Origin: an uncultured Algibacter sp.
Lineage (GTDB): Bacteria > Bacteroidota > Bacteroidia > Flavobacteriales > Flavobacteriaceae
NCBI GenBank assembly: GCA_947499935.1
Contig: CANMQH010000003.1
Coordinates: forward strand, 62,001 to 126,000
Length of the DNA stretch: 64,000 nucleotides
Reading direction: 5' to 3'
Below the pieces are notes generated by a model that saw only the letters and a list, made by a program, of their open reading frames with translations, ran no database searches and was not told where the DNA came from. Made by a program: the position numbers and the translations under genes. How positions within the stretch are numbered: the first letter of the stretch is position 1; each line of letters starts with the position of its first letter. Positions 18,884-27,724 of the stretch are shown piece after piece.

Positions 18884-19213
18884 ATGTTAGTTATTTTATT
18901 TATATATTTTATTGGAAAGCGATTTTATGATTTATCTGAAGAATACAATCAAAACAAATGGTTGTTTGCTATTTTAGGTGTTCTCATCTACTATATTATT
19001 GGGTCACTATTGTTAGCAGGGATTGTGCTTTTGGATGTTTTGGTTTTCGATTGGGGTTTTGATTGGGAAAGTGGTTTTGGGATGAATTTATTAATGGTAC
19101 CCCTAGGACTTATCGCTGTTTGGGCTTTTTATGTTTTTCTTGAAGGACGATGGAAAAAAACGGTTATTGTAGCTAAAGATGAAATTAACGACATTGGTAG
19201 GCATATTGATTAG
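18884..19213 (+). CDS. small membrane protein, paralogue 1
   Basis: 109 residues with three hydrophobic segments, the first near residues 1-12, then 26-50 and 65-85. The pattern IGKRFYDLSEEYNQNKWLF near the start and KDEINDIGRHID at the end is repeated in the gene 225 bp downstream (IGKYFYKLAKDYNQNK and KDDIEDIGKDLE). The two are thus tandem paralogues of an unnamed family. It lies 11 bp behind the YhhN-like gene. Function unknown; the amphipathic cytoplasmic tail could bind a partner, but that is speculation. Confidence 0.7.
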   Translation: MLVILFIYFIGKRFYDLSEEYNQNKWLFAILGVLIYYIIGSLLLAGIVLLDVLVFDWGFDWESGFGMNLLMVPLGLIAVWAFYVFLEGRWKKTVIVAKDEINDIGRHID

Positions 19214-19216
19214 TAA

Positions 19217-19425
19217 TAAGGTGAGTTCGATATAAAACTCAATAAACAATAGTATTTATATTTCTAACAAACAGTGATTTGTCATGTCGACAGAACGAAG
19301 ACATGAGCGACGAGACATCTCAGAAAGATGAGATTCCTCCTCGTTCCTCGTTCGGAATGACACATTTCTCCTATTTTATTTTTAAATAACGGATTGTCAG
19401 ATAACAATATATCGAACTCACGTTA
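19217..19425. repeat. MITE-like repeat, copy 1
   Basis: A 209-bp element bounded by near-perfect terminal inverted repeats (TAAGGTGAGTTCGATATA at the left, the complement of TAACGTGAGTTCGATATA at the right). Inside are ATCTCA/TGAGAT and other hairpin arms around 19285-19360, ending in a block with CCTCGTTCGGAATGACA. A second copy at 34512-34721 is almost identical over the full length. It contains no gene, so it is a non-autonomous element; it splits two tandem paralogous genes. Confidence 0.85.
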
Positions 19426-19437
19426 ATACATAACACA

Positions 19438-19770
19438 ATGATTGGTTTAATTTGCGCATACTTTATTGGTAAATATTTTTACAAATTAGCCAAAGATTAC
19501 AATCAAAATAAGATATTATATTGTGTCTTAGGGGTAATTTCATTTTATTTTGGAGCACTGGTGTTGGGGAGTTTTTTGCTTTACTATATAATTGGGTTTC
19601 GGCTTTATGCTTTTAAAGGATTTTCATTTTTTGGATCAGGTTTTATAACCATGCCATTTGGTATTGCTAGTGCTTGTTTGTTCCATTATGTTTTGGAGAA
19701 ACAATGGAAAAAAGCTAAATATTCAATAAAAGATGATATTGAAGATATTGGAAAAGATTTAGAAATTTAG
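19438..19770 (+). CDS. small membrane protein, paralogue 2
   Basis: 110 residues and three membrane segments, clearly related to the protein at 18884-19213: the same start (ICAYFIGKYFYKLAKDYNQN) and the same charged tail (SIKDDIEDIGKDLEI). It probably arose by tandem duplication, and the MITE-like repeat now lies between the copies. Its promoter must lie within or just after the repeat, because only 12 bp separate the right end of the repeat from the ATG. The gene converges on the ABC module with a 14-bp gap and no terminator. Function unknown. Confidence 0.7.
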   Translation: MIGLICAYFIGKYFYKLAKDYNQNKILYCVLGVISFYFGALVLGSFLLYYIIGFRLYAFKGFSFFGSGFITMPFGIASACLFHYVLEKQWKKAKYSIKDDIEDIGKDLEI

Positions 19771-19784
19771 AAGAAAGCTATCCA

Positions 19785-21410
19785 TCATTCTGTAATAATT
19801 GACTCTTTTTTAACGTATTTTAAATCCAATAGATTAATAGGGTTTATGCCTAAGCCATTAACATTTTTTCTAGTAAAACGCACTACTTCATCGTAAAATA
19901 AAGGTACCATAAGCGCCTTTTGCATAACTAAAGAATCCATAGTAGTGTACAATTGCTTTCTTTGCTCTATATCTGTTATGGTAAATGCTTTGTCGTATAA
20001 ACTATCAAATACGGCGCTTTTGTAATGAAAATAGTTAGAGCCATTAGGTGCAAAGTTTTTACTGTAAAATATAGATAGATAATTTTCTGCATCTAAATAA
20101 TCTGCCACCCAAGAGCTTCTAAACATATCTACCTTGCCATTAGATCTTGCAGATCGTAATGTAGCTTCGGGCATTACATCTATATTAATCATTAACCCCG
20201 CTTTTTGAAGTTCTCTTTGTATAAATTCACAAAAGCTTAAGTAATTACTTGTTGTTACTAAAGTAATTTCGGGATTGCTAATGCCGTTTTCGGTTTTAAA
20301 TTGGCTAACAAGTTGTTTTGCTAGTTCTGGTTTGTATGTAAATCCTATAGATTTGTCGTATCCAGGTAATCCTTTAGGTATAAAACCACCATTGGCAGCA
20401 TTACCAATACCATTTCTTAAATAAATCATCATTTTCTTTCTATCAAAACCATAATTTATAGCTTTCCTTATGAGTTCTGATTGTATTTCGGGAGTTTTAG
20501 AATCTAAATAAAAGCCAAGATATTCTGTGTTTAAATAAGGGCCTCTAATCATATTAACCTTTTCGGAATAAGAATCTCTTAATCGTCCGTCAGCTGTTAA
20601 AAGTTCATCTTTGTATGATGCATCAAGCCCAGATATATAATCGATGTTACCTTGTGCAAATTGCAAAAACTCACTTTGTTTATCTGGTAAAAAAGTAACG
20701 GCTACGGCTTCTAAATAAGGTAATGATTTCCCTGATTTATCTTTTTCAAAATACGCCTTGTTTTTTCTAAAAACGAGTTTGATGTTTTCTTCCCAGCGTT
20801 TAAATTTAAAAGGACCAGTACCAATAGGGTGAGATCTAAATTCGCTACCATAATAATCGGCTACTTCTTTAGGGACTACCGAACAATATTTCATGGTTAA
20901 TAAACCAATAAAAGCGGGGAATGGTTGTTTTAGTTCAATTTTAAAAAGCGTATCGTTAAGGGCTTTAAAATCTTGTACTTTGTTTAGTACCCAACTACCA
21001 GGAGATGCTATTTTTTTATCTCTTAATCGGTTAAGACTGTATCTAAAATCTTCGGCTACAACAGTTCGTGTAGAGTCTTTACCTAATAATTTGTGTTTAT
21101 GAAAATATACATCGTTACGTAGCGTAAATAAATAAGTCATGCCATCTTCTGATACGCTCCATTTTTTAGCGATACTTGGTAATATATTTAAACTATCATC
21201 TAATTGTACTAGCCCATTGTATAGTTGGTTACACACCGAATTATCTTGTAATGTTCTAGAAAACGCTGGGTCTAGTGTGTTTATGTTGGCATATTCATTA
21301 TAACGAAACACTAAATGGTCTTTATTAAAGCTAGAATTTCTACGGCAAGAAAATATAGTTAAGAACAAGCAGCTAGTATATATAACGAGTTTTAATAAAT
21401 TATGTTCCAT
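19785..21410 (-). CDS. ABC substrate-binding lipoprotein, SBP_bac_5 family
   Basis: The ATG at 21410 is preferred to one five codons upstream because it gives a standard SPII signal with lipobox TIFSC, lipidated at about Cys21 and followed by RRNSS. The 541-residue protein is a full-length peptide/nickel-type solute receptor (DppA/OppA class): YNEYANINTLDPAFSRTLQD, YNGLVQLDDSLNILPSIAKK, HPIGTGPFKFKRWEENIKLV and LRSARSNGKVDMFRSSWVAD all fit. It is the last gene of a set with a membrane protein and an ATPase. A normal Dpp system would have two permeases with the binding-protein-dependent EAA loop and two ATPases; none are present here, so its partner and substrate are uncertain. Confidence 0.92.
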   Translation of the reverse strand: MEHNLLKLVIYTSCLFLTIFSCRRNSSFNKDHLVFRYNEYANINTLDPAFSRTLQDNSVCNQLYNGLVQLDDSLNILPSIAKKWSVSEDGMTYLFTLRNDVYFHKHKLLGKDSTRTVVAEDFRYSLNRLRDKKIASPGSWVLNKVQDFKALNDTLFKIELKQPFPAFIGLLTMKYCSVVPKEVADYYGSEFRSHPIGTGPFKFKRWEENIKLVFRKNKAYFEKDKSGKSLPYLEAVAVTFLPDKQSEFLQFAQGNIDYISGLDASYKDELLTADGRLRDSYSEKVNMIRGPYLNTEYLGFYLDSKTPEIQSELIRKAINYGFDRKKMMIYLRNGIGNAANGGFIPKGLPGYDKSIGFTYKPELAKQLVSQFKTENGISNPEITLVTTSNYLSFCEFIQRELQKAGLMINIDVMPEATLRSARSNGKVDMFRSSWVADYLDAENYLSIFYSKNFAPNGSNYFHYKSAVFDSLYDKAFTITDIEQRKQLYTTMDSLVMQKALMVPLFYDEVVRFTRKNVNGLGINPINLLDLKYVKKESIITE

Positions 21411-21446
21411 TTTAATTAAATGCATATAAATAATATAGTTTTACGT

Positions 21447-23255
21447 TTATCCTTCTGGTAGCGCTTTCCAATTTTTTATTGTTTTAGAATAAAAATAGAT
21501 AAATATTATATGGATAATTAGCAGTATATAACTCCACCAAAAGCCAAGACTTTCTAATAAATTGAAACAAGATTCATCAAAACGATAAGTACAATTGTCT
21601 GTTTGATGTAATGATATTATTGTTATTAGTAATAATATATAGCCAACAAACCCAATAATAGATATATTTAAACATATGGCAACAATGGTTTTTCTTAATT
21701 TATGCAGATAAAATATGGGTATAGCTAATATAATTGTACCAATAATTAGCGTTAAGTATGATACAAAATAGGCTAGTCCGTTGCTTCCAAAATTAAGTAA
21801 ATACTCGAATGTTGTAATGAGTAATGTGATAAAGATACCTAAAACACTAATCGTAATTGCGCTAAATAGAAGCACTTTTAACCCTGTTATTCTAAACATA
21901 AATATAATGGTTGAAAGAAAGATAGTAAACCAGATAAAAAAGTGAATAATATCTGAAAATGGATTAAAAGACTTTATGTCTTCAATATTTTCAAAAGCCT
22001 GATTTAGGTTATCATTTTCTATATAAAAATCGGTGGCATGGTTTTTATAAAATAATTCTTCTTGAGTCATTTTTTCTATATCTGGTTCTCCATACACATA
22101 ACTTGGTTTTGGTTCTGTTCTAATAAATGCTTTTAATTCAAAATTAGCAGGGTTGTAAACTAATTTAAACCATGCATCAGCTGTTAGGTTTTTTTTGATT
22201 TTATAAGAATCGGTAATCAATAAATAATTGGATAATAATTGTTTAATTTCATTAGCATCTTTACGCTGTAATAATGCATGGTTTCTTTTGTTTCTTAACG
22301 TATTCCTAATTGAAAACGTAGGGTCGTTATATGAACGAGAAATTATTTTTTCATCTTCAGATAAGGTGTCATTTTGAGAAATATAGAATGTTTTTGAGTG
22401 ATTGTAATATGTAGGATTTGCAGATTTTACATGATTTGTGATATTATAAACAGAATCTTTAAAATAATATATTGTAGTAGAATCCTTCTGTTTGTAAAAT
22501 AGGTAATTATTGAAAGTAGAATCGTTACTGTAATGATTTGTATGCCCTTCTTTCTGTTTAAGTGTGTAGAAGCAGTAATTTTTGTCTAAAAAAGTTAAAC
22601 AAGCATCAACTTGAATATAACCTGAATCTTTATAAGGATGTTTAAATGTATTTCTGTCATCATTTAAATTTAATTTAGTAGGTATACGAACATGCTCTCT
22701 TGAATAGGCTCCAGATCGTTTAATACAATGCAGACTATCAAAAGGTTCGGGGTACTTACGATTGTCTATGGTATAAAGATTAAGTTTTTCAGAAAAAAAC
22801 AAGGCAGCATCATTAGCCGTTTGTATTTCCAAATTTAACCTTTCGTCGTCATAAGTACTATTTATATAAGTTTTTAGGCCAAAAGCATGAGATATAAAAA
22901 ATGTTATTGAGAATAAAATTATAATGGTATAACTTATATAATGCTTAAAAAGTGTGAGCCTTGTGGTAGGATAAAAGTTTTTAAATGCATTATTTTTTAA
23001 TAGATAGATGAGCCATATCACTAACATGAGTACAGATATGATAACATTCATGAATATACTACCATTTTCTAAGAAAATAGATCTAGCACGATTGCTATGT
23101 AGTGTCTCTGGGTTAGATAAAGCAACATATCCTAAAATAAAGAATATGATATGAAACCCCAAGGCTGTAATTAGCATCCAAACCAATCTAGTATTCCAAA
23201 TTGTTGGATGATTTTCTATTAAGTAAGTGTTTATTTTATGTATAAATTTTTTCAT
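21447..23255 (-). CDS. large membrane protein of an atypical ABC module
   Basis: 602 residues. Three membrane helices lie at the N terminus (about 25-47, 67-86, 106-126), then roughly 300 residues that must be outside the membrane, then five helices (about 440-595). The outer region is rich in Tyr, Asn and Asp (IYYFKDSVYNITNHVKSANP) and shows no known fold by eye. The 3+5 layout is unlike Dpp permeases and closer to ABC-2 or unusual exporter permeases. It lies 12 bp downstream of an ATPase and 36 bp upstream of the substrate-binding lipoprotein, so the three likely form one complex. No homologue with a known function is recognised. Confidence 0.75.
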   Translation of the reverse strand: MKKFIHKINTYLIENHPTIWNTRLVWMLITALGFHIIFFILGYVALSNPETLHSNRARSIFLENGSIFMNVIISVLMLVIWLIYLLKNNAFKNFYPTTRLTLFKHYISYTIIILFSITFFISHAFGLKTYINSTYDDERLNLEIQTANDAALFFSEKLNLYTIDNRKYPEPFDSLHCIKRSGAYSREHVRIPTKLNLNDDRNTFKHPYKDSGYIQVDACLTFLDKNYCFYTLKQKEGHTNHYSNDSTFNNYLFYKQKDSTTIYYFKDSVYNITNHVKSANPTYYNHSKTFYISQNDTLSEDEKIISRSYNDPTFSIRNTLRNKRNHALLQRKDANEIKQLLSNYLLITDSYKIKKNLTADAWFKLVYNPANFELKAFIRTEPKPSYVYGEPDIEKMTQEELFYKNHATDFYIENDNLNQAFENIEDIKSFNPFSDIIHFFIWFTIFLSTIIFMFRITGLKVLLFSAITISVLGIFITLLITTFEYLLNFGSNGLAYFVSYLTLIIGTIILAIPIFYLHKLRKTIVAICLNISIIGFVGYILLLITIISLHQTDNCTYRFDESCFNLLESLGFWWSYILLIIHIIFIYFYSKTIKNWKALPEG

Positions 23256-23267
23256 TGGATGCTAGCT

Positions 23268-24422
23268 TTAAGATACAAAAAAACGTCGTGTAGAATTGGT
23301 GATATTTCGTGTGTAGGTTACCTCAATTTTATGCTTACCCATGGCTTCTAATACAGTGTAAAAAGGGGTGTCTATAGAAAAATACGCAACATAAATACCG
23401 CCGTTAAAAACCAGTTTTTTTAAATTTAAGTTTGTAAAAGCGTCTTTTAAAGTATCCCTTTTTGAGTTGCAATCAATTTCAATAATTAATTGCGAGTTAC
23501 TATCATTTACAGCCGTTTCGGTATTCTCTTTATATTTTCCGTTTTTTAAATAGATGACTTTGTCAGATACTTTCTCAACTTCATAAAGCTGCTGAGAGCT
23601 CAATATTAAAGCTATGGGATTGTTTACAGAGTTGCATATAGATTTTAAATCTTCTAAAATAACCTGCTGAGCAAGGACATCTAAATTAGCTAGGGGTTCG
23701 TCTAAAAATAAAACTTCAGGTTGTCTTAATAATGTTCTTGCTAACTCAAAACGCATTTTATATCCAGAAGACAACTCACTCCATTTTAGGTGTTTGTAAT
23801 TCCATAATCCAAAACGGGCAATCATCATTAAAACTCTTGTTTCGTTTTCTTCTGGAGGTACACCATAACTAGATAAAACAAATTTTAAATTATCTTTTAA
23901 ACTACCGTACCATTTTTCTGTACGTTGTGGGATGTATACCAAGCTAGACCGTAAATCGTAATCGTTTTTAGAATTATAGTCTAAGTTATAATTTACAGTA
24001 CCATTGTTAAATTTTAATTCTTTAGCTAAAACCCTTAGTAGTGTTGTTTTTCCATTACCATTTTCTCCAACTAAACCATACACTTCACCTTTATGGATTT
24101 CGATTGAAATAGGTCCCAATGTAAAGCGGTTTGTACCATAACTTTTTTTGAGTTCTTTTCCTTTAACCACAGGGTGACTAGTATTGCATTCTGTAATGGG
24201 TATTTGAGCAATTTTATCTAAAATTTCAAGCGATTTTGTAATGAGTAAATCTTCATCTAAAGGATGGTTTTCTTTCCAATCTGTGAGGGTAATAAGATCG
24301 TCATAAATCTTTAAATCTTGTGTGTCTATGGCACAGTCCATTAATTTTCTATACCCTAAATCAATATCTCGATTTTTAAAAAATGATGTAACCTCTTTAA
24401 TGCGTACTTCGGCTTTTGTCAT
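23268..24422 (-). CDS. ABC ATPase with extra N-terminal domain and altered motifs
   Basis: 384 residues. The first 90 form a helical domain not usual in ABC ATPases (VTSFFKNRDIDLGYRKLMDC). The nucleotide-binding domain has Walker A GENGNGKTT (119-127), Q-loop YIPQRTEKW, signature LSSGYKMR (217-224, in place of LSGGQ) and Walker B VLFLDEP (237-243). The switch position reads LSSQQLYEVE, so the expected histidine (SSHQL in relatives) is Gln277. About 90 residues follow the domain (residues 300-384). The H-loop change suggests slowed or regulated hydrolysis. It belongs to the three-gene module and is divergent from mtaB. The substrate is unknown. Confidence 0.88.
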   Translation of the reverse strand: MTKAEVRIKEVTSFFKNRDIDLGYRKLMDCAIDTQDLKIYDDLITLTDWKENHPLDEDLLITKSLEILDKIAQIPITECNTSHPVVKGKELKKSYGTNRFTLGPISIEIHKGEVYGLVGENGNGKTTLLRVLAKELKFNNGTVNYNLDYNSKNDYDLRSSLVYIPQRTEKWYGSLKDNLKFVLSSYGVPPEENETRVLMMIARFGLWNYKHLKWSELSSGYKMRFELARTLLRQPEVLFLDEPLANLDVLAQQVILEDLKSICNSVNNPIALILSSQQLYEVEKVSDKVIYLKNGKYKENTETAVNDSNSQLIIEIDCNSKRDTLKDAFTNLNLKKLVFNGGIYVAYFSIDTPFYTVLEAMGKHKIEVTYTRNITNSTRRFFVS

Positions 24423-24468
24423 AAGTAAATAGTGTAACTTATTTTTTATTTAAGGTCTTCTGGCTAGA

Positions 24469-24499
24469 TTGCAAAGCTTTTATCTTTTACGTAACTTTG
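24469..24499 (+). promoter_or_regulatory. promoter of mtaB
   Basis: TTG (24469-24471), a 20-bp spacer and TAACTTTG (24492-24499) match the Bacteroidota promoter, 67 bp before the start codon. Confidence 0.7.
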
Positions 24500-24565
24500 C
24501 AGGCTTTAGAATAGAAAACAGGTAAATATAATGAGATTTCTGTCTGCATGGAAAATAAATAACAA

Positions 24566-25891
24566 ATGAATAAAAAAGTAGCATTTTATACATTGGGTTG
24601 TAAACTGAATTTCTCTGAAACTTCTACAATAGCTCGCAGTTTTAATAATGAGGGTTTTGATAGGGTAGATTTTAACGAACAAGCAGATGTTTATGTTATT
24701 AATACATGTTCGGTTACTGAAAATGCAGACAAGCGATTTAAAACTATAGTTAAACAAGCACAAAAAGCTAATCCTGATGCTTTTGTAGCAGCAGTAGGCT
24801 GTTATGCACAATTAAAACCTCATGAGTTAGCCGATGTAAACGGTGTTGATTTGGTTTTAGGGGCTACAGAGAAGTTTAATATTACTAGTTTTATAAACGA
24901 TTTATTAAACCAACCCGAGCGCAGCAAAGACCCCGGAGAAGTTCATTCTTGTAATATTGATGAAGCCGATTTTTATATTGGTAGTTATTCTATTGGAGAT
25001 AGAACGCGTGCTTTTTTAAAAGTGCAAGATGGTTGCGATTACAAGTGTACATACTGTACCATTCCATTAGCGAGGGGTATTTCTAGAAGTGATACCATGG
25101 CCAATGTTTTAAGTAATGCCAAAGCCATTTCTGAACAAAATATTAAGGAAATTGTGCTAACTGGGGTTAATATTGGAGATTATGGAAAAGGCGAATTTGG
25201 TAACAAGAAGCACGAGCATACCTTTTTAGACTTGGTTACAGAATTAGATAATGTTGCTGGTATAGAACGCTTGCGAATATCGTCTATAGAACCTAATTTA
25301 TTAAAAAACGAAACCATAGATTTAGTCGCAAAATCTAGAGCATTTGTACCACATTTTCATATTCCGTTACAATCAGGAAGTAACTACATACTAAAGAAAA
25401 TGAAACGTCGCTACATGCGCGAATTGTATGTAGATCGAGTATCTAAAATAAAAGGCGTTATGCCACATGCATGCATTGGTGTAGATGTTATTGTTGGTTT
25501 TCCGGGAGAGACCGAAGCATATTTTTTAGAAACCTATAACTTTTTAAACGAACTCGATATTGCATACCTGCATGTGTTTACATATTCTGAACGCGATAAT
25601 ACAGAGGCAGCTAATATGGAAGGCGAGGTGCCAAATAATGTAAGAAGCAAACGTAGTAAGATGTTGCGAGGTTTATCTGTGAAAAAACGACGTGCCTTTT
25701 ACGAAAGTCAATTAGATAGTAATAAAACGGTTTTGTTTGAAAGCGAAAACAAATCGGGGTATATTTATGGATTTACAGAGAATTATATTAAGGTCAAAAC
25801 ACCTTGGAATCCAGAATTAGTGAACACACTGCAAGATGTACAACTAACTAAAATTGACGATGATGGTTTGGTAAGGTTTAAATTCCTGTAG
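24566..25891 (+). CDS. mtaB: tRNA t6A37 methylthiotransferase
   Basis: 441 residues, a radical-SAM methylthiotransferase of the MtaB branch that turns t6A37 of tRNAs into ms2t6A. The N-terminal cluster cysteines are Cys12 (TLGCKLNFSE), Cys48 (INTCSVTENADKR) and Cys79 (VGCYAQ). The radical-SAM triplet is CDYKCTYC (157, 161, 164). Other family signs are GVNIGDYG, the IERLRISSIEP segment and a C-terminal TRAM-like region after RKMLRGL-type residues. TLGCKLN rather than TxGCQMN favours MtaB over MiaB or RimO. It is a soluble cytoplasmic enzyme transcribed alone from its own promoter, divergent from the ABC module. Confidence 0.96.
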   Translation: MNKKVAFYTLGCKLNFSETSTIARSFNNEGFDRVDFNEQADVYVINTCSVTENADKRFKTIVKQAQKANPDAFVAAVGCYAQLKPHELADVNGVDLVLGATEKFNITSFINDLLNQPERSKDPGEVHSCNIDEADFYIGSYSIGDRTRAFLKVQDGCDYKCTYCTIPLARGISRSDTMANVLSNAKAISEQNIKEIVLTGVNIGDYGKGEFGNKKHEHTFLDLVTELDNVAGIERLRISSIEPNLLKNETIDLVAKSRAFVPHFHIPLQSGSNYILKKMKRRYMRELYVDRVSKIKGVMPHACIGVDVIVGFPGETEAYFLETYNFLNELDIAYLHVFTYSERDNTEAANMEGEVPNNVRSKRSKMLRGLSVKKRRAFYESQLDSNKTVLFESENKSGYIYGFTENYIKVKTPWNPELVNTLQDVQLTKIDDDGLVRFKFL

Positions 25892-26023
25892 TTTCTCAGT
25901 ATTAGCTTGTTAATTTAAATTTTTATATATTTGGTAAAGCAAATAAAAAAAAATCTAAAATAAAACCCTACACTAGTAAATTAATCTTCTTGCATATATT
26001 TAATTTTCAATAATCTCTCAAAA

Positions 26024-26539
26024 TTGTATAAATCAGTTGTAAAACTTTCCTTCTCAATAGTCTTAATAATTTTATTATATGGTTGTTCTTCTAAAAAGAA
26101 ACAAGACAATAATTTTATAGGGGCATGGCAACTATCTGAATGGCATATTGATCAAGGGTTTGATATAAATGGAGATGGTGTTAAGAGTGTTAATCTGCTA
26201 AAAGAAATACACTGTCCAAATAAAGAAGTCTTAATCTTTGAGCCTCATAACGTGGTTTTGTTTAATGCTACTTTTAACCCTATAATTAACGTTTTGTCAA
26301 CAGTTAATGCACCCAGTACATATGATTTTAACGTAGATTGTGATGAACAAGGCGGTATTAGTCATGCAACTTCGTATAGTTTTGAAGGTGGTCATTTAAG
26401 ATTAGGAGATAAAGACGTAAAACTAGAAAACAATAAAATATCTATAATTTATAAGGATAAAATTAAAGTTTACTCCCAAGATTCTACCGAAGTTATAGAA
26501 ACTAAAGATTTAATTGTGATATATACTAAGAGAGACTAA
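26024..26539 (+). CDS. lipocalin-like lipoprotein
   Basis: 171 residues starting at TTG; no in-frame ATG lies between the upstream stop at 25982 and this point, and the next residues form an SPII signal (FSIVLIILLYGC) with lipidation at Cys21. The mature part has NFIGAWQLSEWHID near its start, the Gly-x-Trp pattern of small lipocalin-like domains in flavobacteria. Beta strands such as HLRLGDKDVKLENNKISIIY and IETKDLIVIYTKRD follow. A ligand is not known. A perfect 34-bp palindrome terminator follows 21 bp after the stop. Confidence 0.7.
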   Translation: MYKSVVKLSFSIVLIILLYGCSSKKKQDNNFIGAWQLSEWHIDQGFDINGDGVKSVNLLKEIHCPNKEVLIFEPHNVVLFNATFNPIINVLSTVNAPSTYDFNVDCDEQGGISHATSYSFEGGHLRLGDKDVKLENNKISIIYKDKIKVYSQDSTEVIETKDLIVIYTKRD

Positions 26540-26560
26540 ACAACGTATTTACAATAAATA

Positions 26561-26594
26561 ACAAAAGCCAAAATATTAATATTTTGGCTTTTGT
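26561..26594. terminator. bidirectional palindromic terminator
   Basis: A perfect 34-bp palindrome with arms ACAAAAGCCAAAATATT and its complement. It serves the lipoprotein gene on the plus strand and the GNAT gene on the minus strand, which ends at 26613. Confidence 0.85.
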
Positions 26595-26612
26595 TATTAA
26601 AGTGTATAGGCA

Positions 26613-26909
26613 TTAAATTCTAAGGCCTACAGGGAGCATACGCTTATATTTTCTATTGCTTCTAACAAACTTTGCTATTTCAGGACTTGTAGGCACAACG
26701 CTTAAATTGCGCTCCTGAATTTGATCAAAAACTAAGGCTAAAAAATCTTTTTTAAATTCCTCATCCTTAATAGTTTCTGGTATAATTAGTTTAGTTAAAA
26801 AAATCTTTCGTTCTTGTAAAGAGTATTCTATTATTGCTAAGTCGTCATTAATTTTAATTTCAAACTGACGTAAAAAATCATTGTCAATTAATTCTGCTGT
26901 TTCAACCAT
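26613..26909 (-). CDS. small GNAT-type N-acetyltransferase domain protein
   Basis: 98 residues, the size of the YjdJ/Gcn5-related mini-GNAT family (90-105 residues). It includes DDLAIIEYSLQERKIFLTKL as the central beta strands, then IIPETIKDEEFKKDFLALVF in place of the acetyl-CoA loop and helix, and LSVVPTSPEIAKFVRSNRKY as the closing strand and helix. Members lack a full substrate-binding lobe and their acceptor is unknown. The protein is cytoplasmic. It is divergent from the hydrolase gene at 27024. Confidence 0.8.
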   Translation of the reverse strand: MVETAELIDNDFLRQFEIKINDDLAIIEYSLQERKIFLTKLIIPETIKDEEFKKDFLALVFDQIQERNLSVVPTSPEIAKFVRSNRKYKRMLPVGLRI

Positions 26910-26935
26910 AGTGAGTTTTTTTATTTCCTAGGAAT

Positions 26936-26968
26936 TTGAAAATAGTGAGGTCTATTTTTCTAACTTTG
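26936..26968 (+). promoter_or_regulatory. promoter of the hydrolase / transglycosylase pair
   Basis: TTG (26936-26938), 22 bp, then TAACTTTG (26961-26968). The gene start lies 55 bp downstream. Confidence 0.65.
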
Positions 26969-27023
26969 TGCAAAAGTACAAAAAAATATTGTTAAATTAA
27001 AGTAAATTTAAGGTTAATAGCTT

Positions 27024-27689
27024 ATGTTTCAAGAGATAATACATGTTTATTTAATGCCAGGTATGGCAGCAAGTCCTAAAATTTTTGAATATATAAAACT
27101 CCCGCAAGAACAATTTAAAATTCATTATTTAGAATGGTTGATGCCATTGGATAACGAATCTGTAACTGCTTATGCAATACGTATGTGTAATCATGTTAAA
27201 CATGATAATATTGTACTGTTAGGTGTTTCGTATGGAGGTATAGTGGTGCAGGAAATGAGCAAACACTTACAGGTTAGAAAGCTTATAATAGTATCTAGTA
27301 TAAAGAGTATGCACGAATTGCCAAATAAAATGTTACTAGCCAAATCTACAGGAGCTTACAAATTTTTGCCAACACAATTAGCAAGCAAAATAGAAGTGTT
27401 TTCTAAATACGCTTTTGGTAGCAGTATTAATAAACGTTTAGATTTATATAAAAGATATTTATCTGTTAACGATAGTAAATATTTAAGTTGGTCTATTAAA
27501 GAGATTGTTTGTTGGAGTCAAGAATCTCACGATACTAATATTATTCATATTCATGGTAATAAAGATACAGTCTTTCCTATAAAAAATATAAAAGGCTGCA
27601 TTACTGTAAATAATGGAACACATATTATGATTATTAATAAGTATAAGTGGTTTAACGAGAATTTGCCAAGATTAATTCTAGAAAATTGA
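27024..27689 (+). CDS. alpha/beta hydrolase
   Basis: 221 residues of an alpha/beta-hydrolase fold without a signal peptide. The nucleophile elbow is LLGVSYGG (serine around residue 70), the acid is probably in HIHGNKDTVFP, and the catalytic histidine is in NNGTHIMI near the C terminus. YLMPGMAASPKIFEY at the start provides the oxyanion strand. The family acts on esters or acyl compounds, and the substrate cannot be predicted. It is followed after 35 bp by a lytic transglycosylase gene with no terminator between, so they may be co-transcribed. Confidence 0.88.
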   Translation: MFQEIIHVYLMPGMAASPKIFEYIKLPQEQFKIHYLEWLMPLDNESVTAYAIRMCNHVKHDNIVLLGVSYGGIVVQEMSKHLQVRKLIIVSSIKSMHELPNKMLLAKSTGAYKFLPTQLASKIEVFSKYAFGSSINKRLDLYKRYLSVNDSKYLSWSIKEIVCWSQESHDTNIIHIHGNKDTVFPIKNIKGCITVNNGTHIMIINKYKWFNENLPRLILEN

Positions 27690-27724
27690 GTAAAAATTTT
27701 TATCTTTAATAAAAAGTTTTTAAA

